Shown piece by piece: positions 52,039 to 61,215 of a DNA stretch of 64,000 bases (positions within the stretch are counted from its first letter, which is position 1; the number at the start of each line of letters is the position of its first letter). Below the pieces are notes generated by a model, which ran no database searches, was not told the DNA's origin, and saw only the letters and a program-made list of their open reading frames with translations. The stretch lies in NCBI GenBank assembly GCA_040754335.1, contig JBFMCV010000002.1:186001-250000 (forward strand), written 5' to 3'. The position numbers and the translations under genes were made by a program. The DNA is from Thermodesulfobacteriota bacterium. GTDB lineage: Bacteria > Desulfobacterota_D > UBA1144 > Nemesobacterales > UBA2774.

Positions 52039-52986
52039 ATGGCTCTCGACCTAAGCTCGAAAAAAATTCTGCTTACCGGAGGCAGCGGGTTCCTCGGCAC
52101 TTTCGTTGCGGGGGAGCTTGAGGCGAGGGGTGTCAGGAAAAGCAATATAAGAATCCCGCGGAGCAGGGACCTCGATCTCAGGAAGTGGGAGAACTGCCGG
52201 AAGGCTGTAGACGGCACCGACGTCGTCATACACCTGGCGGCGAAGGTAGGGGGTATCGGATTCAACCTCAAATACCCGGGCGAGCTCTTTTACGATAACG
52301 CCATAATGGGGATACAGCTTATGGAAGCCGCCAGGCAGGCTGGAGTGGAGAAATTCGTCTGCGTCGGGACCGTATGCGCGTATCCGAAGTTCACGCCCGT
52401 CCCTTTTAAAGAGGAGAATTTGTGGGACGGGTACCCCGAAGAGACGAACGCCCCTTACGGCGTCGCCAAGAAAGCCCTCCTCGTCCAGGCGGAGTCCTAC
52501 AGGAAACAGTACGGTTTCAACGCCATATACCTCGTCCCCGTGAACCTCTACGGCCCGGGCGACCATTTCGATCCCGAGGACGCCCACGTCATTCCTGCCC
52601 TCATACTCAAGTTCTTCGACGCGAAGGAAAAGGGCCTGGAAAAGGTCACGGCGTGGGGCACGGGTAACCCGTCGAGGGAGTTCCTCTTCGTGAAGGACGC
52701 CGCGAGAGGCATAGTCACGGCAGCGGAGAGGTATGAAAAGAGCGCTCCCGTGAACATAGGCTCCGGGGAGGAGATCAGGATAGGGGAGCTCGTCTATATG
52801 ATAAAGGAGCTCGTCGGTTACGAAGGCGAGGTCGAATGGGACGCCTCGCGCCCCGACGGGCAGCCGAGGCGTAAGCTCGACGTCACGAAAGCGAAGGAAG
52901 AGTTCGGCTTCGAATCCGAAATATCGCTTGCGGAAGGGCTCGTCGAAACGATCGAGTGGTACAGGACCCATATGCTCAGGCGTTAG
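52039..52986 (+). CDS. fcl: GDP-L-fucose synthase
   Basis: 315 residues. LLTGGSGFLGTFV (NADP), HLAAKVGGIGFN and NAPYGVAKKALLVQ (Tyr-x-x-x-Lys) are typical; RREFLFVKDAA-like text (SREFLFVKDAARG) matches the family. Epimerises and reduces the gmd product to GDP-L-fucose. Completes the two-step pathway. Confidence 0.94.
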   Translation: MALDLSSKKILLTGGSGFLGTFVAGELEARGVRKSNIRIPRSRDLDLRKWENCRKAVDGTDVVIHLAAKVGGIGFNLKYPGELFYDNAIMGIQLMEAARQAGVEKFVCVGTVCAYPKFTPVPFKEENLWDGYPEETNAPYGVAKKALLVQAESYRKQYGFNAIYLVPVNLYGPGDHFDPEDAHVIPALILKFFDAKEKGLEKVTAWGTGNPSREFLFVKDAARGIVTAAERYEKSAPVNIGSGEEIRIGELVYMIKELVGYEGEVEWDASRPDGQPRRKLDVTKAKEEFGFESEISLAEGLVETIEWYRTHMLRR

Positions 52987-53094
52987 ACACATTCTTTCCT
53001 GTGTCACGTCTCCCTTATCAGCCTCTTAATGCAAATCAGGCATAATATTCAGGCGGCAGTTTGGCGTTATAATTCATTCATCCGGATGATATAA

Positions 53095-54501
53095 ATGACC
53101 GGCAAGACGCTCGAGAACAGGACGTTCGAAGAGATAAAGTTGGGCGATACGGCCAGCATCTCGAAGACACTCACTAAAGAGGACCTCGAGAAGTTCGCCG
53201 CGCTGACCGGGGACCTCGACCCGATCCACCTGAACGAGGGCTACGCGGTCAAGCACAATTCGGGGAAACTTGCAGCACAGAGCATATGGAGCGGTCTCCT
53301 CGCGTCGACGCTGCTCGGCTCCGAGCTGCCGGGACCGGGCACCGTCTACGTATCGCAGAAGCTCGATTTCATAAAGACGCTCAAGGTCGGGGATACGATC
53401 ACGCTGACAATACGGGCGAACAGGAAGGAGCCCAAGACGAAGGTCGTGAGCTTCGACTGCCTCTGCGTAAATCAAAATGGTGAAACGGTGATGACGGGGA
53501 CCGCGTCCGTGATAGCCCCCGTCGAGAAGGTATCGGTGCCTCTCGCCGAGGGCCCCGAGCTCCTGGTAAAGACGTATAACAAGTACGAGCGCTTCATAGA
53601 GAGATGCGCCGAGCTCGAAAATCCGCGCACCGCAGTCGCCCACCCCTGCGACGAGTCTTCTCTCAGGGCGGTAGCGGCGGCCTGGGAGGAAGACCTCATT
53701 GAGCCCGTGCTTGTTGGCCCTGAAGAAAGGATAAAGAAGGCAGCCGCCGAAAACGGCATCGATATATCCGGGCTCGGGATAGTGAACACGCCTCACAGTC
53801 ATGCCTCCGCCGCGGAAGCCGTCAGGCTCGTGAGGGAAGGGGACTGTGCGGTACTCATGAAGGGGAGCCTACATACGGACGAGCTGATGTCGGAGGTCGT
53901 GAAACCCGATACGGGGCTCAGGACGGAGAGGAGGATCAGCCACGCCTACATCATGGACGTGCCCACGTACCACAAGACCCTCATAATCACGGACGCGGCC
54001 GTAAACATATACCCGGGGCTCGACGACAAGGTGGACATATGCAGGAACGCCATAGAGCTCGCCCACATACTCGGGATCGAGACGCCCAAGGTAGCGATAC
54101 TCTCCGCCGTCGAGACGGTCACTTCCAAGATAAGGTCCACGCTCGAGGCGGCGGCGCTCTGCAAGATGGCCGAGAGGGGGCAGATCACGGGGGCGATCCT
54201 CGACGGGCCGCTCGCGTTCGACAACGCGATAAACAAAGAGGCCGCCCGGATAAAGGGGATCGAATCGGAAGTCGCGGGCGACGCGGACATCATGATAGTG
54301 CCCGACCTCGAGGCCGGGAACATGCTCGCGAAACAGCTCACTTACATGGCAAGGGCGGAAGGGGCGGGAATTGTGCTGGGCGCGCGCGTGCCGATAATTC
54401 TCGCGAGCAGGTCCGATTCGCTCCGCACGAAAATCGCGTCCTGCGCCGTGGCCGTTCTCATAGCCGCCTCGAAGAAGTCCGCGGACTCCGGGCGGAAATA
54501 A
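53095..54501 (+). CDS. Fused MaoC-type enoyl-CoA hydratase / phosphate acyltransferase
   Basis: 468 residues. N-terminal hot-dog MaoC domain (about 1-150; ALTGDLDPIHLNEGYA carries the hydratase Asp/His). C-terminal phosphate acetyl/butyryl-transferase domain (about 165-460; ARPLARVAHPCD-like VAHPCDESSLRA, GDCAVLMKGSLHTDELM). Fusions of this type are annotated as bifunctional enoyl-CoA hydratase/phosphate acetyltransferase. No acetate or butyrate kinase adjoins. Likely role: acyl-CoA handling, perhaps in beta-oxidation or fermentation. Confidence 0.9.
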   Translation: MTGKTLENRTFEEIKLGDTASISKTLTKEDLEKFAALTGDLDPIHLNEGYAVKHNSGKLAAQSIWSGLLASTLLGSELPGPGTVYVSQKLDFIKTLKVGDTITLTIRANRKEPKTKVVSFDCLCVNQNGETVMTGTASVIAPVEKVSVPLAEGPELLVKTYNKYERFIERCAELENPRTAVAHPCDESSLRAVAAAWEEDLIEPVLVGPEERIKKAAAENGIDISGLGIVNTPHSHASAAEAVRLVREGDCAVLMKGSLHTDELMSEVVKPDTGLRTERRISHAYIMDVPTYHKTLIITDAAVNIYPGLDDKVDICRNAIELAHILGIETPKVAILSAVETVTSKIRSTLEAAALCKMAERGQITGAILDGPLAFDNAINKEAARIKGIESEVAGDADIMIVPDLEAGNMLAKQLTYMARAEGAGIVLGARVPIILASRSDSLRTKIASCAVAVLIAASKKSADSGRK

Positions 54502-54601
54502 GTCAAACACCGTCCATCACTGAACAAAATGAAGGGGAGAGGGACACGGCTGCCGCGTGCGCCCTCCCCTAAAATGCTCTTATGACACCCTCATGAAACC
54601 A

Positions 54602-55072
54602 CTATAGCTCTCCGGGGGATTTGTCCTTTATAGTGCCCCAGTTGGAATTCGCCTGCGTGATGTAGCCGGGTTTGTCCTTGTCCCATTCCTGCTGTATGGA
54701 TTTGTCGAGATTCAGGTAGAGAGTGCCGTCGACAACCTCCCACACAGCCGGGTCCCCCCAGAACTTCTTCCCTTTTGCGACACCGTATGCGCAGTATCCG
54801 CCGTATGCGGGCAGGTATTTCAGAGGGTCTTTCTCGAACGCGTTCTTGTTCGCCTCGCTCGAGAAGAGGTACGTTACCCCATTATACTCCACGGTATATC
54901 TCCCGTTCCCCCTCACTGGCCCGGATTCCGTGAAATAGGACACCACGTCGTATCCACCTGCGGCCACTGTCGCGACCTCCGTACCGTCTCCCGCGCGCGC
55001 GGACGTAGCGCCCGAGACCGCGAGACCTAAAACCAGAACAAATGCAGCTGCAAATAAGATGAGCTTCGTCAT
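54602..55072 (-). CDS. Exported YHS-domain protein
   Basis: 156 residues. A signal peptide ends TSARA-G; the YHS-like domain follows (GYDVVSYFTESGPVRGNGRYTVEYNGVTYLF). YHS domains often sit in metal or copper handling. A 16-bp dyad (55139-55154) lies upstream. Divergent from the CpoB-like gene's neighbourhood and convergent with the MaoC fusion. Confidence 0.85.
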   Translation of the reverse strand: MTKLILFAAAFVLVLGLAVSGATSARAGDGTEVATVAAGGYDVVSYFTESGPVRGNGRYTVEYNGVTYLFSSEANKNAFEKDPLKYLPAYGGYCAYGVAKGKKFWGDPAVWEVVDGTLYLNLDKSIQQEWDKDKPGYITQANSNWGTIKDKSPGEL

Positions 55073-55138
55073 GAAGCACCTCCTTGTGAATTTTACGTTT
55101 GTGATGATCCGGAAGCGTGAGGGATGCGGGGAATTTAT

Positions 55139-55154
55139 ACTTGTATCTACAAGT
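55139..55154. promoter_or_regulatory. Inverted repeat upstream of the YHS gene
   Basis: ACTTGTA-TC-TACAAGT, a perfect 7-bp-arm dyad, 67 bp before the YHS start. Typical operator shape, possibly for a MerR- or CopY-like regulator. No regulator gene nearby. Confidence 0.5.
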
Positions 55155-55293
55155 GTGTGTCTATAAATAAGAATTATTTTTTCCGGGCTGCTGCGCGGAT
55201 CCTGTCCGTACTGACGGTTCTAAAATAATCTGCCGGGGAGAACGCTGCAGCTTTGAAAGGGGTTCACGGACAGCCTCGGCTTATTCTGCCGGA

Positions 55294-55890
55294 TCAGATC
55301 GTCTTCAGCTTCTCCCGCGCCGTCTGGGCTTCATGGGAGTTCGGGTACTTGTCTATCAAGGTGTTGAGGAAGTATTTGGCTTCCTGCTTCCTGCCTAGGT
55401 TGATGAGGGAGAGCCCCTGCTTGAGATAGGCTTCGGGGACCCTCTTGTCCTTGGGGTAGGTGTCGATCAGCTTCTGGTACTCGAGTATGGCGTCCTCGTA
55501 CTGGCCGTCGTTATAGCTCGCGGCAGCTCTCGAGAATATGAATTCCGGTGTGTTCGACGGGGTTTTCGGCTTCGCCTGAACGGTCTTGCCGTTTTTCCCG
55601 TTCTTCCTGCTCTCCGTTTTTACGGCCGTCCTGTCAGCGGCTGCGTTCCTGAGCTTGAGGGCTTCCACATCGAGTGCGAGCCTCTGCTGCCCGGCCTCTA
55701 CCTTGCCGATGTCCTGGTTAATCCGGGAAAGCCCGGCTTCCATGTCCTCCGTGAGCTTGTCTATCCTGGCTTCAAGCGCCGCCTGCCTGTCGTACAGGTC
55801 CTGGATGTCCGTTTTAGGGTAACAGCCGGTGAAAATTAATAGCATGAACGGAACTACGACGGAAACGGGTTTCAAGCGCGTGATGTTCAT
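55294..55890 (-). CDS. CpoB/YbgF-like periplasmic TPR lipoprotein
   Basis: 198 residues. Lipobox LLIFTGC (Cys23), N-terminal coiled coil (about 32-82) and C-terminal TPR repeats (about 115-195, EFIFSRAAASYNDGQYEDAI), the layout of CpoB. CpoB coordinates outer-membrane constriction with Tol-Pal; tol and pal genes are absent here. Confidence 0.85.
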   Translation of the reverse strand: MNITRLKPVSVVVPFMLLIFTGCYPKTDIQDLYDRQAALEARIDKLTEDMEAGLSRINQDIGKVEAGQQRLALDVEALKLRNAAADRTAVKTESRKNGKNGKTVQAKPKTPSNTPEFIFSRAAASYNDGQYEDAILEYQKLIDTYPKDKRVPEAYLKQGLSLINLGRKQEAKYFLNTLIDKYPNSHEAQTAREKLKTI

Positions 55891-56238
55891 AGTTATACGG
55901 ATTTAAGAATAACCGCCCAAGGGCTAATACTCTACCAGATTCTTCGGATTTATCTATATGAGATTTCGTGAGCTTCCCTCCGATCGGGACTGTATAAATA
56001 GGGGGCCGTGATAGGGGACCGGCGAACCCTTATGGCCGCGGGGTGTAGAGGAGCCGTGATACGGGTACTCTTACACCCGGAACGGCTGAGGGCTATAATT
56101 TTAGCGGCGGCGCCTGTTTTTCCGCCCCCCGCGCGGAATGCCGATACCCGATGCAGGCCCGAGAAAATTCGATATGAGTTGACTGCAATAACAGGTAGAA
56201 TTTTTAATGTATATGTATATTAGCGGCTGAATAACGGT
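55891..56238. other. Divergent region between CpoB-like and kinase genes, nothing recognised
   Basis: A plus-strand frame at 56008-56223 lacks a ribosome site and family features. Promoters for both flanking genes are expected here. Confidence 0.35.
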
Positions 56239-57570
56239 GTGAATCCCTTGAACCTCAGTAAACAGATAACCCTTGGTTACGCCTTGATGTTTTTCTTTAT
56301 GCTCCTTACGAGCGGGCTGTCTATATACAGCATCTACAACCTCGACAAGACGGCCTCCAACATAAGGGGCCGGTACAACACCCTCTCTAAGCTCCTTACC
56401 GAGAAAGAGGAGGGCAAGCAGGGCATATTCGCTAACGAGATGCTCCTCGAAGCCATACGGATCTCCGACAAGCAGATAAAGTACTCATACGTCATGATAT
56501 TGACGGTCGTCGGAGTAACGATGCTCTTCGGGATCGTGCTGACTATATTCATACCGAAGATGATAACGAAGCCCATACAAAGCCTCTTCAACGCGGCCGA
56601 GTCGGTCGCGGCCGGGGACTATTCCGTGAGGCTCCGGGAGGTTAAGACCTCGAGCGAGATAGATACGCTCGTCAGGGCCTTCAACAACATGATAGACAAC
56701 ATAGAGAGGAACAACAGGGAGCTCCAGAAGAAGAACGAGGAGATAATGAAGCTCCTCGAGACGACGAGGAGGTTCAACGAGCTCCTCGAGTCGGAGATCG
56801 CCCAGGCGACACGCGAGGTGGAGGAGAAACACTGGGAGCTGATGAAGGCGGAGAAGCTCGCGGCGATAGGGGAGCTCGCAACGGGTGTGGCGCACGAGGT
56901 GAGGAACCCGCTTTCGGGGATCGGGCTAGCGCTCGAGCTCATGAAGGACGAGACCGAGAACGAGGAACACAAGCAGACGATAAGGGACATCCTCAACGAG
57001 ATATCGAGGCTCGAGCGCATAGTCAAAGGACTCTTCCAGCTCGGCCATCCGAAGAGCATACAGCTCATCGAATGCACCCCTAACGATATAGTCGAGAGGG
57101 CCCTCAACCTCGTGAGCATGAAGGCCAGGGAAAAGGGTATAACGATTAAAAAGGACCTCGCCTGCAGGAGCACCTTCTACGTGGACCATGAGCAGATAGA
57201 GCAGGTTGTGCTGAACCTCCTCATAAACGGCATAGAGGCCACGGGGCGGAGCGGCGAGGTGCTCGTCGAGACGAGAAGTAATAATGGCTCGGTCGAGATA
57301 TCGGTCTCCGACACAGGCTGCGGCGTCCCTGACGACGAGATGGAGAAGATACTCCAGCCCTTCTATTCGACGAAGGAGACGGGGACGGGGCTCGGGCTTG
57401 CTATTTCAAGCAGGATAGTGGAGGCTCACAAGGGCAAGCTCCACATATCGAGCCGGGTGGGGGAGGGCTCTACGTTCGTTGTGGAGATTCCGGCCGACCT
57501 TAATCTGGAGCTCGGGGCGGAAGACAGTGCCGAAGCCGGGCATGGGACGGAGGACTATAAACTCAACTAA
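56239..57570 (+). CDS. Sensor histidine kinase (HAMP)
   Basis: 443 residues. Two membrane helices (about 10-32 and 80-103) enclose a short sensor loop of about 50 residues. HAMP (about 103-155), coiled coil, then H-box TGVAHEVRNPLSG with the phosphate His, N-box NLLINGIEA, DTGCGVP, and FYSTKETGTGLGL. The small sensor loop suggests a membrane or envelope signal. GTG start. The response regulator follows 31 bp later. Confidence 0.94.
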   Translation: MNPLNLSKQITLGYALMFFFMLLTSGLSIYSIYNLDKTASNIRGRYNTLSKLLTEKEEGKQGIFANEMLLEAIRISDKQIKYSYVMILTVVGVTMLFGIVLTIFIPKMITKPIQSLFNAAESVAAGDYSVRLREVKTSSEIDTLVRAFNNMIDNIERNNRELQKKNEEIMKLLETTRRFNELLESEIAQATREVEEKHWELMKAEKLAAIGELATGVAHEVRNPLSGIGLALELMKDETENEEHKQTIRDILNEISRLERIVKGLFQLGHPKSIQLIECTPNDIVERALNLVSMKAREKGITIKKDLACRSTFYVDHEQIEQVVLNLLINGIEATGRSGEVLVETRSNNGSVEISVSDTGCGVPDDEMEKILQPFYSTKETGTGLGLAISSRIVEAHKGKLHISSRVGEGSTFVVEIPADLNLELGAEDSAEAGHGTEDYKLN

Positions 57571-57601
57571 TCCGGAGGGAGCGGAGAAGTCTAAATAAAA
57601 T

Positions 57602-58975
57602 ATGAGCTCACTCATTCTGATAATCGAAGACGAAAGGCTCCTGTGCAAGCAGCTTCATAAGGCGCTCACGCAGGAAGGATATTCCGTCATAACGTCCTAC
57701 GAAGGGGGGGAGGGGATAGACCTCGCGAAGAGGGAAGGCCCCGACCTCGTGCTCCTCGACCTCAAGCTCCCCGACACGGACGGCCTCGAGGTGCTGAAGG
57801 CGTTCTCGAGGTGGGAGCGCCCCCCGACGACGATAATGATGACGGCCCACGGCAACGTTGAAGTCGCCGTCACCGCCATCAGGGTAGGCGCATACGACTT
57901 CATAGAGAAGCCGTTCCCCCTCGACAAGTTGAAAGTGATGGTCCGAAACGCGCTCAAGACGAGCGAGCTCAAGGACAGCCTGAGCGCGGCGGCCATGAGG
58001 GCGCAGGAGAAATACGGCTTCGGGTCGCTCATAGGTACGAGCGAGATAATTAAAGACCTGGGGAGGCTGCTTAAGAAGCTCACGGAGACCGACCCCAAGA
58101 CCATACTCATAACGGGAGAGAGCGGTACGGGCAAGGGGCTTGCGGCGAAGATACTCCACTACAACGGCGTAAGGAAGCAGGGCCCCTTCATAGAGATAAA
58201 CTGCGCCGCGATACCTGAGACGCTGCTCGAAAGCGAGCTCTTCGGCCACGAAGCAGGCGCGTTCACGGACGCTAAGAAGATGAAGAAGGGCATACTCGAG
58301 CAGGCTGACGGGGGGACGGTGTTTCTCGACGAGATCGGGGACATGAGCTTGGCACTCCAGGCTAAGCTCGTCAAGGCCGTAGAGGAGCGATCCTTCAGGA
58401 GGTTAGGCGGCAACAGGGACATATCGGTCGACCTCTCCGTCATCGCCGCAACGAACCACGACTTGAAATCTCTGGTCAAGCACAGCGAGTTCAGGGAGGA
58501 CCTCTATCACAGGCTCAAGGTGATAAGCTTCGAGATGCCGGCGCTACGCGACAGGAAGGAAGATATCCCGGTGCTGACGGACCATTTCGTCGCATATTTC
58601 AATTCGGACCTCAGCAAGAACATCACGGTCATCCCTGAAGAGGTCAGGAAGACGTTCATGAATTACAACTGGCCCGGGAACGTTAGGGAGCTCCGCAGCA
58701 CAATAGAGAGGGCGGTGCTCCTGAGCGAAGACGGCACGCTCAACCCCAAGTACATAATGCTCGAGGAGGGGGAGAGCCTCAAGGTTCAGAATTCCGACGA
58801 GAAGATGGTCATTGACGTCCCGATAGAGGAGGCGTCCCTCTACAAGATAGAAAAGAAGGTCATAACCAAGGCGCTTGACCTCAACAACTGGAACCAGACG
58901 AGGACCGCAGAGATGCTCGGCATCACCCGCGAAGTGCTCCGGTACCGCATGAAGAAGTGGGGGCTACTGAGCTGA
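57602..58975 (+). CDS. Sigma-54 response regulator (NtrC family) with GAFTDA loop
   Basis: 457 residues. Receiver with phosphate Asp53 (LLDLKLPDTDG) and EKPF; AAA+ core with Walker A GESGTGKG (172-179), ELFGHEAGAFTDA (the sigma-54 contact loop GAFTGA reads GAFTDA, 219-224), TVFLDEIGD; C-terminal Fis-type HTH (NQTRTAEMLGITREVLRYRM). Activates sigma-54 promoters under control of the adjacent kinase. Gly to Asp at the loop is a known but minority form. Confidence 0.95.
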   Translation: MSSLILIIEDERLLCKQLHKALTQEGYSVITSYEGGEGIDLAKREGPDLVLLDLKLPDTDGLEVLKAFSRWERPPTTIMMTAHGNVEVAVTAIRVGAYDFIEKPFPLDKLKVMVRNALKTSELKDSLSAAAMRAQEKYGFGSLIGTSEIIKDLGRLLKKLTETDPKTILITGESGTGKGLAAKILHYNGVRKQGPFIEINCAAIPETLLESELFGHEAGAFTDAKKMKKGILEQADGGTVFLDEIGDMSLALQAKLVKAVEERSFRRLGGNRDISVDLSVIAATNHDLKSLVKHSEFREDLYHRLKVISFEMPALRDRKEDIPVLTDHFVAYFNSDLSKNITVIPEEVRKTFMNYNWPGNVRELRSTIERAVLLSEDGTLNPKYIMLEEGESLKVQNSDEKMVIDVPIEEASLYKIEKKVITKALDLNNWNQTRTAEMLGITREVLRYRMKKWGLLS

Positions 58976-59131
58976 CGCGGGGTTCGTTTTCAGACCTCCC
59001 GGTCATTCGGGGGCTCAACAATAAAGTAAATAAACCTTGAAACCCTTTCGCTCCCGAAAGCGTATATATGTAATAAGCTAACAACGGGGTTCTTGTGTCC
59101 GAATGTCAGACCGTCCCGATAGGAGAAACCG

Positions 59132-59767
59132 ATGAAAAAATTTTCGTTCATGCTCGTTACGCTGCTTCTTTTGTCATTGCCCGGAGCGCTCCGCGCCGAA
59201 GATAACAACGCCGCCGATGCCAAGGGCGCCGGTCTTGAGATCGCCACATTCGCGGGAGGGTGCTTCTGGTGCATTCAGCCCCCGTTCGATAAGCTGGAAG
59301 GTGTGGTGAAAACGACCGTTGGCTATACCGGCGGCAAAGAGAAAGACCCGACTTACAAGCAGGTCTCTTACGGCAAGACCGGGCACGCGGAGTCTATCGA
59401 AATAATATACGACCCCAAGAAGGTCACTTACGAGGAGCTCCTGGAAGTGTTCTGGATGAACATTGACCCGACAGACTCGGGCGGCCAGTTCGTCGACAGG
59501 GGGAAGCAGTACAGGCCGGCTATCTTTTATCACGGGGAAGAACAGAAGAAGGCGGCCGAGGCGTCAAGAGACAAGCTCGCAAAGTCCGGAAGGTTCGATA
59601 AGCCGATCGTGGTCGAGATCGTCGTGGCTGCGGAGTTCTACCCCGCCGAGGATTACCACCAGATGTTCTACAAGAAGGACCCGGTCAGGTATAAATCCTA
59701 CAGGTCGGGCTCGGGCAGGGACCAGTTCATCGAGGAATACTGGGGCGAGGCCGCGCTCAGCCACTGA
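59132..59767 (+). CDS. msrA: Exported peptide methionine sulfoxide reductase MsrA
   Basis: 211 residues. A signal peptide (ends ALRA-E) precedes the MsrA domain with the catalytic motif GGCFWC, GYTGG, YEELLEVFWMNIDPTDSGGQFVDRG and YRPAIFYH. Repairs oxidised methionine in the periplasm. Fits the oxidative-stress theme of Dps and PerR. Confidence 0.94.
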   Translation: MKKFSFMLVTLLLLSLPGALRAEDNNAADAKGAGLEIATFAGGCFWCIQPPFDKLEGVVKTTVGYTGGKEKDPTYKQVSYGKTGHAESIEIIYDPKKVTYEELLEVFWMNIDPTDSGGQFVDRGKQYRPAIFYHGEEQKKAAEASRDKLAKSGRFDKPIVVEIVVAAEFYPAEDYHQMFYKKDPVRYKSYRSGSGRDQFIEEYWGEAALSH

Positions 59768-59830
59768 ACACGCAGACGCCTGACGACAAAACTGTATGGA
59801 TTTTCTCTCATGCCGAGTATAATATAGATC

Positions 59831-60394
59831 GTGACCAGACTGCTGACGCTCACGGCAGTCGTTATGATTCTCTGCGGCTGCGGAAAGAATAACGAAATCG
59901 CTTACGTCCTCGCGAACGACTCCTACCGGTGCGAGGATTTCGACGTCATAAAAGAAAAAATGGTCGCGCTCATAAACAGGGCGAGGGCGCAGAGCCGTAA
60001 CTGCGGCTACAAGATATACACGCCCGCCGGGCAGGTCACGTGGAACCCCACGCTCGCGAGAGTCGCTCTCGACCATTCGGTCGATATGGCGACCGGGGAT
60101 TTCGTAAGCCACAAGGGCTCGGACGGTAGTCAGGTGGACGAGAGGGTCGAGGAGCTTGATTACGAATGGATGAGCGTCGGCGAGAATATATCCGCGGGCA
60201 GGGAGAGCTCGGAAGAGGTGGTGGCGGCGTGGCTCGTGAGCCCCGAGCACTGCGAGAACATAATGATGGCGAGCTTCACCGAGATAGGCGGCGCCTGTTT
60301 TCACAACAAGGACACGAAGAACAAGACCTACTGGACGGTCGTTTTCGCTTCCCCCAAAGACGGCGGTGTCAGGCAGGCCCAGATTCGACAATAG
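59831..60394 (+). CDS. CAP/SCP-family lipoprotein
   Basis: 187 residues from a GTG. Lipobox ILCGCG (Cys17-18 region) and the CAP fold: VDMATGDFVSHKGSDGS (His) and SVGENISAGRESSEEVVAAWLVSPEHCENIM. CAP proteins of bacteria bind lipids or cleave; function unknown here. Its end overlaps the opposite cyclase gene by 26 bp. Confidence 0.85.
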   Translation: MTRLLTLTAVVMILCGCGKNNEIAYVLANDSYRCEDFDVIKEKMVALINRARAQSRNCGYKIYTPAGQVTWNPTLARVALDHSVDMATGDFVSHKGSDGSQVDERVEELDYEWMSVGENISAGRESSEEVVAAWLVSPEHCENIMMASFTEIGGACFHNKDTKNKTYWTVVFASPKDGGVRQAQIRQ

Positions 60395-61148
60395 CCACGG
60401 GCCTTACCCATCCGGCGCTCGCGTTAATTATCTTTATAGGAGGGCATACGACCTTGAACCCGTAAGGCGGCAGTAGGTCGAGGTTCGTGAGCTTCTCCAT
60501 CTGGCAGTATTCCCTCTCGATCCCGGCAAAGTGCGCACCCCAGATGACGCCCGGATCCCCCGTCCTCTTAAACTCCTCCACCATCGCCCAGAAGGGCCTG
60601 TCCCACCCCGCGGAATCCGTCCCCATAACCTTCACGCCCTGAGAGGCGAGCCATAACGTGGACTCCTTCCCGAGCCCCGGGAACTGCGACCAGTATTCCT
60701 TCCTCCCCCATAGCCTGTCCGCACCGGTCATCACGAGGACTATGTCGAACGGCTTCAGCTCATATCCAGTTACGCGGAGCGAAATTTTGAGATCGTCCGT
60801 GGTGATGAGCTCCCCCGGCTTCTTGTGCGTCATGTCTATGACGACGCCGTCGCCGTAGAACCACTCGACGGGCAGCTCGTCTATTGTCTTCGCCTTCTTT
60901 CCTTCCGATATTGGATGATAGTGCCACGGGGCGTCCATGTGAGTGCCGACGTGGGTGCCGAGCGTCACGTACTCGTTCGCCCACCCGAGGCCGCCGGGCA
61001 GGTCGGAGCGGCCGCACTCAAAGCGCATCATCATGTACTCGGCCGTGTCCTCGTGCTTTTCGTACCTTATCTCGAGCCTCTGGTGCTCGGGGCCGGGCGC
61101 GGGCTCAATCGTTATGCCGAGGTCAATGATCCGTGTTCCTCTGCTCAT
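60369..61148 (-). CDS. Cyclase-family (kynurenine formamidase-like) hydrolase
   Basis: 259 residues. The metal motif is GTHVGTHMDAPWHYH, followed by VVIDMTHKKPGELI and MGTDSAGWDRPF. Hydrolyses amides or opens rings; substrate unknown, kynurenine formamidase being one option. It overlaps the CAP gene's 3' end by 26 bp. Terminal part carries the metal-binding glutamate region (INASAGWVRPVA). Confidence 0.88.
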   Translation of the reverse strand: MSRGTRIIDLGITIEPAPGPEHQRLEIRYEKHEDTAEYMMMRFECGRSDLPGGLGWANEYVTLGTHVGTHMDAPWHYHPISEGKKAKTIDELPVEWFYGDGVVIDMTHKKPGELITTDDLKISLRVTGYELKPFDIVLVMTGADRLWGRKEYWSQFPGLGKESTLWLASQGVKVMGTDSAGWDRPFWAMVEEFKRTGDPGVIWGAHFAGIEREYCQMEKLTNLDLLPPYGFKVVCPPIKIINASAGWVRPVAIVESGPA

Positions 61149-61215
61149 ACGGCTATTATATTTAAATTCAGCCTGGATGAAAAGACGAAGAGAGTCTGGA
61201 AGAGAGTCTGATGGG

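Noticed and set aside
54530-54575. Terminator after the MaoC fusion (AGGGGAGAGGG / CCCTCCCCT)
   Set aside because: A stem can form, but the arms differ by two bases and no T-run follows on either strand, so I did not list it.
56008-56223. 71-codon frame upstream of the kinase gene
   Set aside because: No ribosome site, no motif, and biased Arg/Ala/Pro content; probably chance.
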